Below, one piece after another: positions 18,293 through 26,695 of a DNA stretch of 64,000 nucleotides. Both the position numbers and the translations under genes were made by a program. The DNA comes from Altererythrobacter lutimaris (GTDB lineage: Bacteria; Pseudomonadota; Alphaproteobacteria; Sphingomonadales; Sphingomonadaceae), in NCBI RefSeq assembly GCF_013371495.1, contig NZ_JABWTA010000001.1, positions 1,550,001-1,614,000 of the forward strand. Reading direction: 5' to 3'. How positions within the stretch are numbered: position 1 is the first letter of the stretch; the number at the start of each line of letters is the position of its first letter. The notes beneath the pieces are model-generated. The model was not told where the DNA came from and searched no databases. It was given only the letters and a program-made list of their open reading frames with translations.

Positions 18293-20869
18293 TTAAACGA
18301 CAGTCATATTAAGCTCGCCATCGCCTTCATCGATGCTGACTGTGGTGCCATCAGGGATTTTGCCTTCGAGGAGCATTTCAGCGAGCGGGTCCTGCAAATA
18401 GCGCTGCACCGCGCGTTTCAGAGGCCGCGCACCATAGACCGGATCATAGCCGACCCGGCCAAGCCAGCGAAGCGCCGCTTCCGTCAGATCGAGCGTGATC
18501 TTGCGATCCTTCAAGAGCTTCTGGACGCGGTTCACCTGGATCTCCACGATCGGCGCCATGTGCTCCATGCTCAAGCGGTGGAACAGGATGATCTCGTCTA
18601 GCCGATTGAGGAATTCTGGCCGAAAATGTCCGCGCACGACGTCCATCACATCGTTCTCGACATCCGCGACCTTGCCGTCATCAGGCAGGTTCGAAAGGAA
18701 CTGCGAGCCCAAGTTGGACGTGAGGATGATAAGCGTGTTGGAAAAGTCCACGACGCGGCCTTGCCCATCAGTGAGGCGGCCATCATCGAGCACTTGCAGC
18801 AGCACGTTGAACACGTCCGCATGCGCTTTCTCGACTTCATCGAACAGGACGACCTGATAGGGCCTGCGCCGCACAGCCTCGGTTAGCACGCCGCCCTCAT
18901 CATAGCCGACATACCCGGGAGGCGCGCCGATCAGCCGCGCAACCGCATGCTTCTCCATGAATTCGCTCATATCGATGCGCACGAGCGCCTGATCGTCGTC
19001 GAACAGGAAGCCCGCGAGCGCTTTGGTAAGCTCGGTCTTGCCGACGCCGGTCGGGCCGAGGAATAGGAACGATCCAAGCGGACGGTTCGGGTCCTGAAGG
19101 CCAGCGCGCGCACGACGCACAGCCTTTGAAACACTTTCAACCGCTTTCGCCTGACCGATGACACGCTTACCAATGATCTCTTCCATCTGGAGGAGCTTCT
19201 CGCGTTCGCCTTCCATCATCCGTTCCATCGGGATTCCGGTCCAACGGGCGACGACAGAAGCGATGTCCTCTTCCGTCACTTCTTCGCGCAACAACGCGTT
19301 TTCGGTTTGGTCTTCAGCCTCGTCGAGCTTCTTCTCAAGCTCGGGAATCTTGCCGTAAGAAAGCTCGCCCGCCTTCGCCAAATCGCCTTCGCGCTGCGCT
19401 TGCTCAAGCTCCAGCCGGGCTGCATCAAGCTCTTCCTTGATCTTTGCTTCAGCGTTGATCTTGTCGCGCTCGTTCTGCCAGCGCGTCGTCAGTTCAGCGC
19501 TTTCCTGCTCAAGATTGGCAAGCTCTTCGCGCAACGCCGTCAAGCGGTCTTGCGAGGCCTGATCGTCCTCCTTCGCAAGTGCGCTTTCTTCGATCTTCAG
19601 TTGAATGATCCGGCGATCCAGCGATTCAATCTCTTCCGGCTTGGACTCCACTTCCATGCGGATACGCGAAGCCGCCTCGTCCATCAGGTCGATGGCCTTG
19701 TCCGGCAGGAAGCGGTTCTGGATGTAGCGATTGGAAAGCTGCGCAGATGCGACCAGCGCGCTGTCCGTAATGCGGACGCCGTGGTGCAGCTCGTACTTCT
19801 CTTTAAGGCCGCGCAGGATCGAGATCGTGTCTTCGACGCTCGGCTCTTCGATGTAGACCGGCTGGAAACGCCGTTGCAGTGCCGGGTCCTTCTCGACATA
19901 TTTCTGGTATTCATCGAGCGTGGTTGCGCCAATGCAATGCAGCTCGCCACGCGACAAAGCGGGCTTCAACAGGTTGGACGCATCCATCGAGCCTTCCGAG
20001 GCCCCTGCCCCGATCAGCGTGTGCATCTCGTCAATGAACAGAATGATCTGGCCGTCTGCGCCTTTCACTTCGTCGAGCACAGACTTCAAACGCTCTTCAA
20101 ATTCGCCGCGATATTTCGCGCCCGCAATCAGCGCGCCCATATCGAGCGACATAAGCGTGCGCCCCTTGAGGCTATCCGGCACATCGCCATTTGCGATGCG
20201 CAGCGCGAGGCCTTCCGCAATCGCGGTCTTACCGGTTCCCGGTTCGCCGATCAGTGCGGGATTGTTCTTGGTACGGCGAGCAAGGATCTGAACCGTGCGG
20301 CGGATCTCTTCATCGCGCCCGATAACCGGATCAAGCTTACCTTCGCGGGCTGCTTGCGTGAGGTCGCGGGCATACTTTTCCATCGCATCATACGCATCCT
20401 CTGCGCTCGCGGAATCGGCTTTGCGACCACCGCGCAGTTCCGTGATCGCGCGCTCCAGCGCCACCGCATCGACATTGGCTGAAGTCAACGCTTCGCCGGC
20501 CTTCGTCTTGGACACCGCCAATGCAACCAACAAACGTTCAACCGTGACGAAGCTGTCGCCCGATTTCTCTGCGATCTGCTCTGCCTGGTCGAGAACGCGC
20601 ACGGCATCATTGTCGAGGCCCGGTGTCGCTTGGGCACCGCCGCCGGAGACGGAAGGGATCTTGTCGAGTTCGCGATCGATCGCATCCACTGCAAGCGCTG
20701 CATTGCCGCCCGCACGTTGGATCAGTCCTGCCGCCATACCTTCCTTGTCTTCAAGCAAGGCCTTTAACAGATGCACAGGCGTGATCCGCTGGTGCTCCAT
20801 CCGGATCGCAACAGTCTGCGCGCTTTGCAGGAAGCCCTTGGCGCGGTCAGTGAATTTTTCCAGGTTCAT
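18293..20869 (-). CDS. clpB: ATP-dependent protein disaggregase ClpB
   Basis: 858 residues, full length. ClpB rescues aggregated proteins together with DnaK. Order of parts: N-terminal Clp repeat domain ([13 protein letters not shown]; about 1-145), AAA1 with Walker [10 protein letters not shown] near residue 205, the coiled-coil middle domain (about 410-520), AAA2 with GPTGVGKTE near residue 605, and the C-terminal D2-small domain. The start has AAGGA eight bases upstream. It is a single-gene unit. The upstream region has a possible heat-shock (RpoH-type) promoter and a 7-bp dyad, in keeping with heat induction. Confidence 0.98.
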   Translation of the reverse strand: MNLEKFTDRAKGFLQSAQTVAIRMEHQRITPVHLLKALLEDKEGMAAGLIQRAGGNAALAVDAIDRELDKIPSVSGGGAQATPGLDNDAVRVLDQAEQIAEKSGDSFVTVERLLVALAVSKTKAGEALTSANVDAVALERAITELRGGRKADSASAEDAYDAMEKYARDLTQAAREGKLDPVIGRDEEIRRTVQILARRTKNNPALIGEPGTGKTAIAEGLALRIANGDVPDSLKGRTLMSLDMGALIAGAKYRGEFEERLKSVLDEVKGADGQIILFIDEMHTLIGAGASEGSMDASNLLKPALSRGELHCIGATTLDEYQKYVEKDPALQRRFQPVYIEEPSVEDTISILRGLKEKYELHHGVRITDSALVASAQLSNRYIQNRFLPDKAIDLMDEAASRIRMEVESKPEEIESLDRRIIQLKIEESALAKEDDQASQDRLTALREELANLEQESAELTTRWQNERDKINAEAKIKEELDAARLELEQAQREGDLAKAGELSYGKIPELEKKLDEAEDQTENALLREEVTEEDIASVVARWTGIPMERMMEGEREKLLQMEEIIGKRVIGQAKAVESVSKAVRRARAGLQDPNRPLGSFLFLGPTGVGKTELTKALAGFLFDDDQALVRIDMSEFMEKHAVARLIGAPPGYVGYDEGGVLTEAVRRRPYQVVLFDEVEKAHADVFNVLLQVLDDGRLTDGQGRVVDFSNTLIILTSNLGSQFLSNLPDDGKVADVENDVMDVVRGHFRPEFLNRLDEIILFHRLSMEHMAPIVEIQVNRVQKLLKDRKITLDLTEAALRWLGRVGYDPVYGARPLKRAVQRYLQDPLAEMLLEGKIPDGTTVSIDEGDGELNMTVV

Positions 20870-20897
20870 GACTGATCCTTCATGTGATTTCTCACTT

Positions 20898-20930
20898 CAG
20901 ATAGTGTTGCATATCCGCAACACAACCCCT
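20898..20930 (-). promoter_or_regulatory. Possible heat-shock promoter and inverted repeat upstream of clpB
   Basis: On the minus strand GTTGTG and CTATCTGAAG are separated by 16 bases, loosely like alphaproteobacterial RpoH promoters (CTTG... and CYTATNT). Between and overlapping them lies a perfect 7-bp dyad GTGTTGC-N6-GCAACAC (20904-20923). Placement, 35 bases before the clpB ATG, fits a promoter; the exact sigma factor is a guess. Confidence 0.4.
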
Positions 20931-21034
20931 CGGCCAAAATTCCGAGGTGTGTTAGTCACATAGGTAGGTCCTGCGGGAGAAGGCGCAAGCCCCCTCCCCA
21001 CAGAATAATCAGCCTCTTTCTGGCGAACCGCGCC

Positions 21035-22603
21035 TTATTGCGGACGCCAATTGCGCGCCAGGTCATCGAGCAGCATGACGCCAAACCCGCGCGAACCCTT
21101 GGGCACAAGCGGACGATCCTTGGAGCTGCGGTCGGTCGGCGCCATGTCGATATGGATCCACGGCATGTCTTCCGGCACGAAGAACTCGATGAAGTGCGCA
21201 CCGGAGCTCGCGCTCGGGCTGATGCCGCTATTGCGGACGTCGGCAATCTCGGACGTGCGCACCGCTTTGCGATAGGCAGGGTGGAGCGGCAAGCGCCACA
21301 GCCCTTCAGTGGTCCGCTCAGCTGCTGCAAGCGCTGCGTCGGCATACTCATCTTCGCGGGCGAAGACAGCCGCATATTCCTCACCCAGCGCACGGACCGC
21401 GCCGCCGGTTAGCGTCGCGATATTAATCACCGCATAAGGATCCTTGCGATCGACCGTGTATTCAATCGCGTCGGAAAGCACCAAGCGGCCCTCCGCATCG
21501 GTCGAGAGGATTTCGATAGTCTTGCCAGAATAAGTCCGCACAATATCGCCCGGACGCTGCGCATTGGCGCTAGGCATATTCTCTGCGAGCGCCGCGACCG
21601 CGACTACATGCACAGGCGCTTTGGACTTGGCCAAGCTCAGGATCGCGCCGCTGACCGCAGCCGCGCCGGACATATCGCCTTTCATTTCCCACATGCCGCT
21701 GTTCGGTTTGATGGAAATGCCGCCTGTATCGAATGTGATGCCTTTGCCCATCAGTGCGAGAGGCGGGCCGCCAGCGCCTTTGTAAGTCATCACCATCATG
21801 CGGCTTTCACGCGGGCTGCCTTGGCCCACACCGACAATCGCGCCCATATTGAGGCGCCGCATGTCTTCAGGCTCAAGCACTTCGATTGTGACATTGTCGA
21901 CACCGCGCAGTGCTTCGCGAACGCGCGCAACAAAGCTTTCCGGATAGATCACATTGGCAGGCTCGCTAACAAGATCGCGCGCCATCCGCACGCCCTCGGC
22001 CAAATGCGCATGACGGCCCGCAAAGAGCGCTTGAGCGGCGCTTGCCTCAGAACCGACGACAGTAATGGCATCAGCAGGCGGCGCTTTGCGGTCGCTGTCA
22101 TAACGGTCAAAGCGATACTGGCCGAGCGTCGCGCCAAAACCGATATCAGCCATCGCCGCCGCATCGTTCACGCCAGCAATCGCAATCGGCGCTTTCACTG
22201 ACTTCAGCTTCTGGACAAGATTGCCGCCCACTTCGCGCCAGTCGATGCTCTCGCCTTCATCGGGAGCGACACCCATCAGCGTGATCTTCGCAGCACCCGG
22301 CGCTGTCGGAATATCAAGCGTCTGGCCGTCCTTGCCTTCAAATTCCTCGGCTTCGATCCAGGCGGCGGTTGTGTCGGGAAAAGCTATCCCTGACGGCACG
22401 TCCGTCCCATTCATGATCACCACGAGAGCCGCATCCTCAGGTGCGATCTGTGCGAAGCTGACCGGACGCTCCTCACTGTTCTGGACCGTCGCGGGGACAA
22501 CGCCAGAGCCGAGGACCTGCTGCGCCGCTACTGGCGCAGCACTCAAGGCGAAGGCTACAGCTGTGAGTGGAAGAGCGAGTTTGGAAAGCCGGTTGGAAAT
22601 CAC
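21035..22603 (-). CDS. Exported leucyl aminopeptidase (M17 family)
   Basis: 522 residues. It starts with a clear signal peptide (LPLTAVAFALSAAPVAAQQ), unusual because the classical PepA is cytoplasmic; exported M17 enzymes are known in Sphingomonadales. The two-metal site is intact: MGKGITFDTGGISIKP, the K-x-D in MKGDMSGAA, and STDAEGRLVLSDA (family consensus NTDAEGRL). It removes N-terminal amino acids from peptides, which fits the neighbouring receptors, S9 peptidase and amidohydrolase in a periplasmic peptide-using set. It is transcribed divergently from the penicillin-acylase-type gene with 101 bases between. Confidence 0.93.
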   Translation of the reverse strand: MISNRLSKLALPLTAVAFALSAAPVAAQQVLGSGVVPATVQNSEERPVSFAQIAPEDAALVVIMNGTDVPSGIAFPDTTAAWIEAEEFEGKDGQTLDIPTAPGAAKITLMGVAPDEGESIDWREVGGNLVQKLKSVKAPIAIAGVNDAAAMADIGFGATLGQYRFDRYDSDRKAPPADAITVVGSEASAAQALFAGRHAHLAEGVRMARDLVSEPANVIYPESFVARVREALRGVDNVTIEVLEPEDMRRLNMGAIVGVGQGSPRESRMMVMTYKGAGGPPLALMGKGITFDTGGISIKPNSGMWEMKGDMSGAAAVSGAILSLAKSKAPVHVVAVAALAENMPSANAQRPGDIVRTYSGKTIEILSTDAEGRLVLSDAIEYTVDRKDPYAVINIATLTGGAVRALGEEYAAVFAREDEYADAALAAAERTTEGLWRLPLHPAYRKAVRTSEIADVRNSGISPSASSGAHFIEFFVPEDMPWIHIDMAPTDRSSKDRPLVPKGSRGFGVMLLDDLARNWRPQ

Positions 22604-22704
22604 TGGGGGTCCCTTTCAATTGCGAAATCAATTGCTGCGCGGTGTTGACCCGCGCCCATACGAAAAGCAATGTCCTGCCAAATAAAATCGACAAAGGGGT
22701 GAGG

Positions 22705-24930
22705 ATGTTCCGCAAATGGCTTGTGCGCGCTGCGTTCGGATTGGTAGCGATTGGCTTGATCGCATTTGCGGCGCTGGCGACGTGGGAGCCGTTCTTCGCC
22801 GATGAAGGTAAAGCGCCGCCCAAGGACAGCTACAGCGCAGAGATCATCCGCGACGATTTCGGCGTGCCGCATATCTACGGCAAGCGCGATGTCGATGTCG
22901 CGTTCGGCGTTGCCGTTGCGCATGCGGAGGATGATTTCTTCACATTGCAGGATGTGATCGCGATGGCGCGCGGACGCTATGGCGCCATCGCTGGTCGGGA
23001 AGGCGCGGCCATCGACTATGTATACCATTTGCTCGATGCACGCGGCACGGCAGAGCGAGAATTTCCTAATCTGCCCGCAGAAACACAAGCGCTGTTCAAC
23101 GCTTATGCAAGCGGCCTCAACCATTATGCGGAAAAGCACCCTGACGAGATTAAGCTTGCGAACCTCTTCCCGGTAAACGGCGAAGATGTCGCTGCCGGAT
23201 TTGCCCTGCGTCAGCCTTTCTTCTTCGGTCTCAACAATGTCATCCAACCGCTCGCTGAAGGCGAGCCGTTGAGGCGCGAATTTGGTCCTGACATTCCCGG
23301 TTTCCCGCGCGATGCCAATGGCGATATTATCGGGCCGGACTTTGACGGAGAGCCCTCGCAAGCCCGCGCGCATCCCTTGCCTTGGGGGGAAATGGGCGCG
23401 CTCTCAGGCTCGAATGCTTTTGCGGTTTCGCCTGAAAAGGCTGGGGGCCCGACCACGCTCATCTCGAACTCGCACCAGCCGCTGCGGGGCGGTGTCGCAT
23501 GGTATGAAATGGTCGTCGAAAGCGAGGAAGGCTGGCACTTTGCTGGCGCAAACTTTCCCGGCTCGCCTTACCCTTTTCTCGGTCATAACCGACATCTGGG
23601 CTGGACCAATACCGTCAATCGGCCTGACATGGTCGATGTCTACGAACTGGTGATGGACCAAAGCGGCGAGCGCTATCAGCTCGACGGCCAATGGCGCGAT
23701 CTTGAGGCGAGAACCGTCACGCTGCCTGTGAAAATTGGCCCCGTTGTCCTTCCGATCCGCCGCACGGTCTATCGCAGCGCGCACGGCCCGGTCATCAAGA
23801 ACGACAAGGGCGTCTTTGCTTTCCGTTACGGCGGTATGGATCAGATCGAACAGCTCGACGCCTATTACCGCTTGAACAAAGCGACGACGATTGAGGAATG
23901 GCAGGCGCAGATCGCGCGCATGGCGATCCCGTCGACCAACTTCATCTACGCCGATGAAGCGGGCAATATCGCTTATGTCTACAACGCCGCGATCCCGGAT
24001 CGTCTTTCCGAGGTTGACGGCGAGCGGATCAACTGGCGTGGCATATTGCCAGGCGATCGCAGCGATCTGATCTGGGAAGGCGCGGTCGAATATGCAGAGA
24101 TTCCCAAGCTCATCAATCCTGCCTCGGGCTGGCTCTATAATGCCAATAACGAGCCTTTTACGGCAGCCGGCGAAGGCAGCGACTTGGATCCGACAGATTT
24201 CTCGCCTGTCCTCGGCGTGGAGCTCAAGCAGACCAACCGATCGCGCCGTGCCTACAAGCTTCTGTCTGAAGCAAACCTGCTCGACCGCGCGAACCTAGAG
24301 CGTATAAAGTATGACACGGCTTACGAGCGAGCGGGCTATGTGGCGGACCTGTGGGACGCGGTCGAAGGACTTGATCCTGGGGACGATGCGGACCTCGCCG
24401 AAGCGCGCGACCTGATGCTCAGCTGGGACTTCACAGCCGATAACAAGGGCGCTGCCGATGCGATCGCCTTGCTGATGATCCGCGATTTCATGTCTGCCGA
24501 GTATCAGAACAAGGATCTGCCCGATGTAGAAGAGGCGCTCAAAGATGCCTCATCTCACCTGTTGGAGCATTTCGGCCGCCTTGATCCGCCAATGTCGGAA
24601 CTGTTGCGGCTACGCCAAGGCGATGTCGACCTACCTCTGGATGGCGGCTCCGACACGCTGCGCGCGTCCACCACCTGGCGGGTGGATGATGACGGCCGCT
24701 TGAGCCTGGTCCATGGCGACAGCTTCATCCAGTGGGTTGAATGGAAGACTGGTGAGCGTGTGTTCTCGCGATCAATCCAGCCTTTTGGCGCTGCAACCAC
24801 GCGACCTGAAAGCCCGCATTACACCGATCAGATGCAATTGTTCATAGATCACAAGCTCAAGCCGGTGAATTTCTGGCGCGAAGATGCGCTCGCGGCGGCA
24901 AAGCGGCGATATGTGGTTGAGTCTAACTGA
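22705..24930 (+). CDS. Penicillin-acylase-family (Ntn) amidohydrolase
   Basis: 741 residues from the ATG at 22705, which follows GGGGTGAGG; the upstream open frame overlaps the aminopeptidase start region. An N-terminal hydrophobic segment (about 9-28) is a signal or anchor. The alpha-chain part has IIRDDFGVPHIYG; the spacer ends before Ser236 in LSGSNAFAVSP, which becomes the N-terminal nucleophile after self-cleavage. The beta chain has NSHQPLR and FPGSPYPFLGHNRHLGWTNT. Substrates of the family include beta-lactam side chains and acyl-homoserine lactones; which applies here is not clear. Quorum-signal breakdown is one possibility. Confidence 0.92.
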   Translation: MFRKWLVRAAFGLVAIGLIAFAALATWEPFFADEGKAPPKDSYSAEIIRDDFGVPHIYGKRDVDVAFGVAVAHAEDDFFTLQDVIAMARGRYGAIAGREGAAIDYVYHLLDARGTAEREFPNLPAETQALFNAYASGLNHYAEKHPDEIKLANLFPVNGEDVAAGFALRQPFFFGLNNVIQPLAEGEPLRREFGPDIPGFPRDANGDIIGPDFDGEPSQARAHPLPWGEMGALSGSNAFAVSPEKAGGPTTLISNSHQPLRGGVAWYEMVVESEEGWHFAGANFPGSPYPFLGHNRHLGWTNTVNRPDMVDVYELVMDQSGERYQLDGQWRDLEARTVTLPVKIGPVVLPIRRTVYRSAHGPVIKNDKGVFAFRYGGMDQIEQLDAYYRLNKATTIEEWQAQIARMAIPSTNFIYADEAGNIAYVYNAAIPDRLSEVDGERINWRGILPGDRSDLIWEGAVEYAEIPKLINPASGWLYNANNEPFTAAGEGSDLDPTDFSPVLGVELKQTNRSRRAYKLLSEANLLDRANLERIKYDTAYERAGYVADLWDAVEGLDPGDDADLAEARDLMLSWDFTADNKGAADAIALLMIRDFMSAEYQNKDLPDVEEALKDASSHLLEHFGRLDPPMSELLRLRQGDVDLPLDGGSDTLRASTTWRVDDDGRLSLVHGDSFIQWVEWKTGERVFSRSIQPFGAATTRPESPHYTDQMQLFIDHKLKPVNFWREDALAAAKRRYVVESN

Positions 24931-24999
24931 CAGCTATGTAAACAGAATGCTGGAACGTGGCGCTCAACGGCGGCGCGCTTTACTTTAGAGGAGATTTCA

Positions 25000-25299
25000 A
25001 TGTCTGTTGCTGGAACTTACAACACCACCGTCAAGAGCCCGATGGGCGATCAGAGCGGTACTTTCACCGTCGAGGATAATGGTGATGGCACTTTCTCGGG
25101 CAACATGGCTGGCGGTATGGGCAGCATGGATGTTGAAGACGGCAAGGTCGACGGCAACACGCTGACCTGGAAAATGAACATGACCGTTCCAATGCCGATG
25201 ACGCTCGACTGCGAAGCGGTTGTCGATGGCGACAGCTTGACCGGCAATGTTAACGCAGGCGCATTCGGCGCGATGCCACTCTCGGGCACGCGCGCTTAA
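25000..25299 (+). CDS. Small conserved beta-rich protein of unknown function
   Basis: 99 residues, preceded by AGAGGAG. No signal peptide. Alternating patterns (GTYNTTVKSPMGDQSGTFTV, DNGDGTFSGNM, GNTLTWKMNM, GDSLTGNVNAGAFG) suggest an all-beta barrel or sandwich with repeated Gly-Asp turns; similar short proteins occur in many Sphingomonadales as uncharacterised genes. It is 69 bases after the acylase gene and ends before a strong terminator, so it could be the last gene of that unit or stand alone with the promoter in the gap. Confidence 0.82.
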   Translation: MSVAGTYNTTVKSPMGDQSGTFTVEDNGDGTFSGNMAGGMGSMDVEDGKVDGNTLTWKMNMTVPMPMTLDCEAVVDGDSLTGNVNAGAFGAMPLSGTRA

Positions 25300-25320
25300 G
25301 CCGCATCTTTTTGAACACGC

Positions 25321-25355
25321 AAAGGGCCGTCGGGAGCGATCCCGGCGGCTTTTTT
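25321..25355 (+). terminator. Terminator after the 99-residue protein gene
   Basis: A 10-bp stem (25326-25335 with 25340-25349, GCGA loop, one G-T pair) is followed by six T. It lies 27 bases after the stop codon. Confidence 0.92.
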
Positions 25356-25408
25356 GTACTGGTTGCTGATTTCAGAATTTGGGGTGGAGAGCGGACGTTC
25401 TTATGTGG

Positions 25409-25597
25409 CTATGCCGTGCCATCTAGAAGGGCCATCACTTCATCGAAGTCCTCATGGACATTGACTTGTGCACCCCCGGAGAAATTGAGGATCGCGCCCC
25501 TTTCGCCCTTACCGACAAACAGCACTTGCGCAATTCGGCAAGCCACCCCCGAGCCATCGGTTCGGTGAAGCAGTACAAATTTAGATTCTCGATTCAT
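25409..25597 (-). CDS. 62-residue protein of unknown function, FlbD-like in shape
   Basis: Start at 25597 chosen because AAGGA lies seven bases before it; the frame is open to 25666 through a terminator hairpin, so longer forms are unlikely. The pattern VLLHRTDGSG, a central ILNFSGGAQVNV and a final helix EDFDEVMALL resembles the layout of the small flagellar regulator FlbD (xxLxRxNG ... xxLxNGxxxxV xExxDEV), but the match is weak and no flagellar gene is near. It may be a small regulatory or phage-derived protein. The terminator 23 bases upstream means its own promoter would have to overlap it. Confidence 0.6.
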   Translation of the reverse strand: MNRESKFVLLHRTDGSGVACRIAQVLFVGKGERGAILNFSGGAQVNVHEDFDEVMALLDGTA

Positions 25598-25619
25598 CGC
25601 AGTTCCTTGTGTTCGCATG

Positions 25620-25651
25620 GAAAAAAGCCCCCACCGACGAGCGGCGGGGGC
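25620..25651 (-). terminator. Terminator of the small-gene pair
   Basis: On the minus strand a stem of ten pairs with one mismatch (25627-25636 with 25642-25651) is followed by a seven-base T-run (A-run at 25620-25626 on the plus strand). It lies about 97 bases after the stop of the 80-residue protein gene. Confidence 0.82.
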
Positions 25652-25747
25652 TGAAGTCGGAGACAAAAGGACATATCGCCCCTCAATCTCTCGGGTCGCA
25701 TTGTTGCAGATGCGGCCTGCATTCTTTTGTTGGTTGAAGAGAACAGT

Positions 25748-25990
25748 CTAGAAGTTCCGCCGATGTGGTTGAGCAAATCCGCTGAGCCTGCGTGATTGGC
25801 GGCGATGCTCCGCAAAGGCATCGTCAAGCTTGGAATATGAATATGGCCCGACGCGATAGTGAGCCGACGTTACTGCGATGATCCCGTCAGGTAGCGGGGT
25901 CGGTGGATGCGGCTTCAAGGAACCGCCTTCATTCTCCCATTCCCCGGTCCCAGCTTGATTGGGAGATACAGCATTTGAGGGGATGCTCAT
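25748..25990 (-). CDS. 80-residue protein of unknown function
   Basis: The ATG at 25990 is separated by a single base from the TGA of the gene before it, a typical coupled arrangement. The first half is low-complexity and proline-rich (LKPHPPTPLPDG); the second has GIIAVTSAHYRVGPYSYSKLDDAFAEHRRQ, a compact segment that looks like a folded unit of two strands and a helix. No known family recognised. The coupling and common terminator make it likely to be real. Confidence 0.6.
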   Translation of the reverse strand: MSIPSNAVSPNQAGTGEWENEGGSLKPHPPTPLPDGIIAVTSAHYRVGPYSYSKLDDAFAEHRRQSRRLSGFAQPHRRNF

Positions 25991-25991
25991 G

Positions 25992-26192
25992 TCATTCGCC
26001 CTTGTTGGCGGGCACACGTTCGTCACGAGGCCAGCCCTGATTGGATAATCCGTTCGCCTTTCGCCAATCGGCGAGCTGCTTCGCACGCGTTCCTATCAAC
26101 TCGGAAATCTCCTTGCGCTCTTCCGCCGAACCCGACCGGTCGACCTTCATGGCCGCAAGCTGATGGTCGAAGAGAAACTGGTTCATAGGCAT
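25992..26192 (-). CDS. 66-residue helical protein of unknown function
   Basis: AAGGA lies nine bases before the ATG at 26192; a second in-frame ATG is at 26186. The sequence is mostly helical and charged (SAEERKEISELIGTRAKQLADWRKANGL), suggesting a small DNA- or protein-binding helix pair. It is the first gene of a coupled pair and lies 73 bases after the cold-shock gene, with a GC-rich hairpin lacking a T-run between them, so it may share that transcript. Confidence 0.65.
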   Translation of the reverse strand: MPMNQFLFDHQLAAMKVDRSGSAEERKEISELIGTRAKQLADWRKANGLSNQGWPRDERVPANKGE

Positions 26193-26228
26193 GGCGAGGA
26201 ATCCTTGTGAGAGGGATTGGAGCCTGAG

Positions 26229-26250
26229 CCGGGGGTGTTGAGCCCCCCGG
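26229..26250. other. GC-rich hairpin between the cold-shock gene and the small-gene pair
   Basis: A perfect 7-bp stem (CCGGGGG with CCCCCGG) with a seven-to-eight-base loop and no T-run on either side. It may be an mRNA-stabilising or processing hairpin rather than a terminator. Confidence 0.5.
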
Positions 26251-26265
26251 TCCTGCTGTTCGGAT

Positions 26266-26520
26266 TCAGCCCTGCTGTTTGCTGGCCTGCTCCTTCTGGT
26301 TCTGACCGCCGCCCTGCTGGTGCTGCAGGTTCACGGCATGCTTCTTGCCGCCGTCGACTTCGCTGGTTTCGTAGCTGAAACGCTGATCGACCTTGGGTGT
26401 TTGGCCTTCCTGCTGTAAGTCGGCCTTCTTGAACCGAAGTGCGTCACCGCCCTTTTCAGGGGTGATTGCACCGGTGCCGCTGCTGCTGTCGTAGCTCTTG
26501 ATTTTGCCAAAATGTGACAT
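26266..26520 (-). CDS. Cold-shock-domain protein with glutamine-rich tail
   Basis: 84 residues. The first 64 form a cold-shock domain: GKIKSYDSSSGTGAITPEKGG corresponds to the strand carrying RNP1, although the usual KGFGFI aromatic motif is degraded to GTGAI, so the classical stacking Phe residues are missing. The last 20 residues are Gln- and Gly-rich (HQQGGGQNQKEQASKQQG), probably disordered. A Shine-Dalgarno GAAGGAA lies six bases before the ATG. A 122-base leader with three stem-loops and a sigma70-like promoter precedes it; long leaders are a hallmark of cspA-type genes. Nucleic-acid binding is likely but may be changed by the RNP1 loss. Confidence 0.85.
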   Translation of the reverse strand: MSHFGKIKSYDSSSGTGAITPEKGGDALRFKKADLQQEGQTPKVDQRFSYETSEVDGGKKHAVNLQHQQGGGQNQKEQASKQQG

Positions 26521-26644
26521 GTGTCATTCCTTCAAACGAGTGTGCAGCGCGCCAGAATTGACCCGGCTGCGACTAAGAGGCGGAACTGAAGGAAAGGGCT
26601 TCCGAGTTTGGAAGCGGTGACCGTCGATTGCGACTGGTAGCTGA
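26521..26644 (-). promoter_or_regulatory. Structured 5' leader of the cold-shock gene (leader copy A)
   Basis: On the transcript, three stem-loops can form: GTCG/CGAC (26623-26634), GCTTCC/GGAAGC with a six-base loop (26598-26615), and a two-part stem GCAG-CCGG / CTGG-CGCG-CTGC (26544-26570). The Shine-Dalgarno GAAGGAA (26527-26533) is perfectly complementary to TTCCTTC 55 bases upstream (26588-26594), so it could be masked. The region is duplicated at 26783-26940 with sequence changes that keep the stems. Confidence 0.65.
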
Positions 26645-26648
26645 TCTA

Positions 26649-26677
26649 TATATAAGTGTTGCCGAGGCCAATTACAA
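26649..26677 (-). promoter_or_regulatory. Sigma70-like promoter of the cold-shock gene
   Basis: On the minus strand TTGTAA (26677-26672), a 17-base spacer, then TATATA (26654-26649). Transcription would start near 26642, giving a leader of about 122 bases. Confidence 0.65.
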
Positions 26678-26695
26678 CCGCTGCAATTATAGTCA

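Larger units (their letters stand above)
26521..26679 (-). repeat. Tandem promoter-leader duplication, copy A
   Basis: Aligns over its whole length with 26783-26940, from the -35 region (GGTTGTA) to the base before the start codon. The best-matching blocks are TCAGCTACCAGTCGC, ATCGACGG, CAGTTCCGCCT and GGCGCGCTGCACAC; roughly three quarters of positions agree by eye. Confidence 0.85.

Noticed and set aside
19307..20482. 391-codon plus-strand frame opposite clpB
   Set aside because: Antisense shadow of a certain gene, frequent in GC-rich DNA; the product shows no domain.
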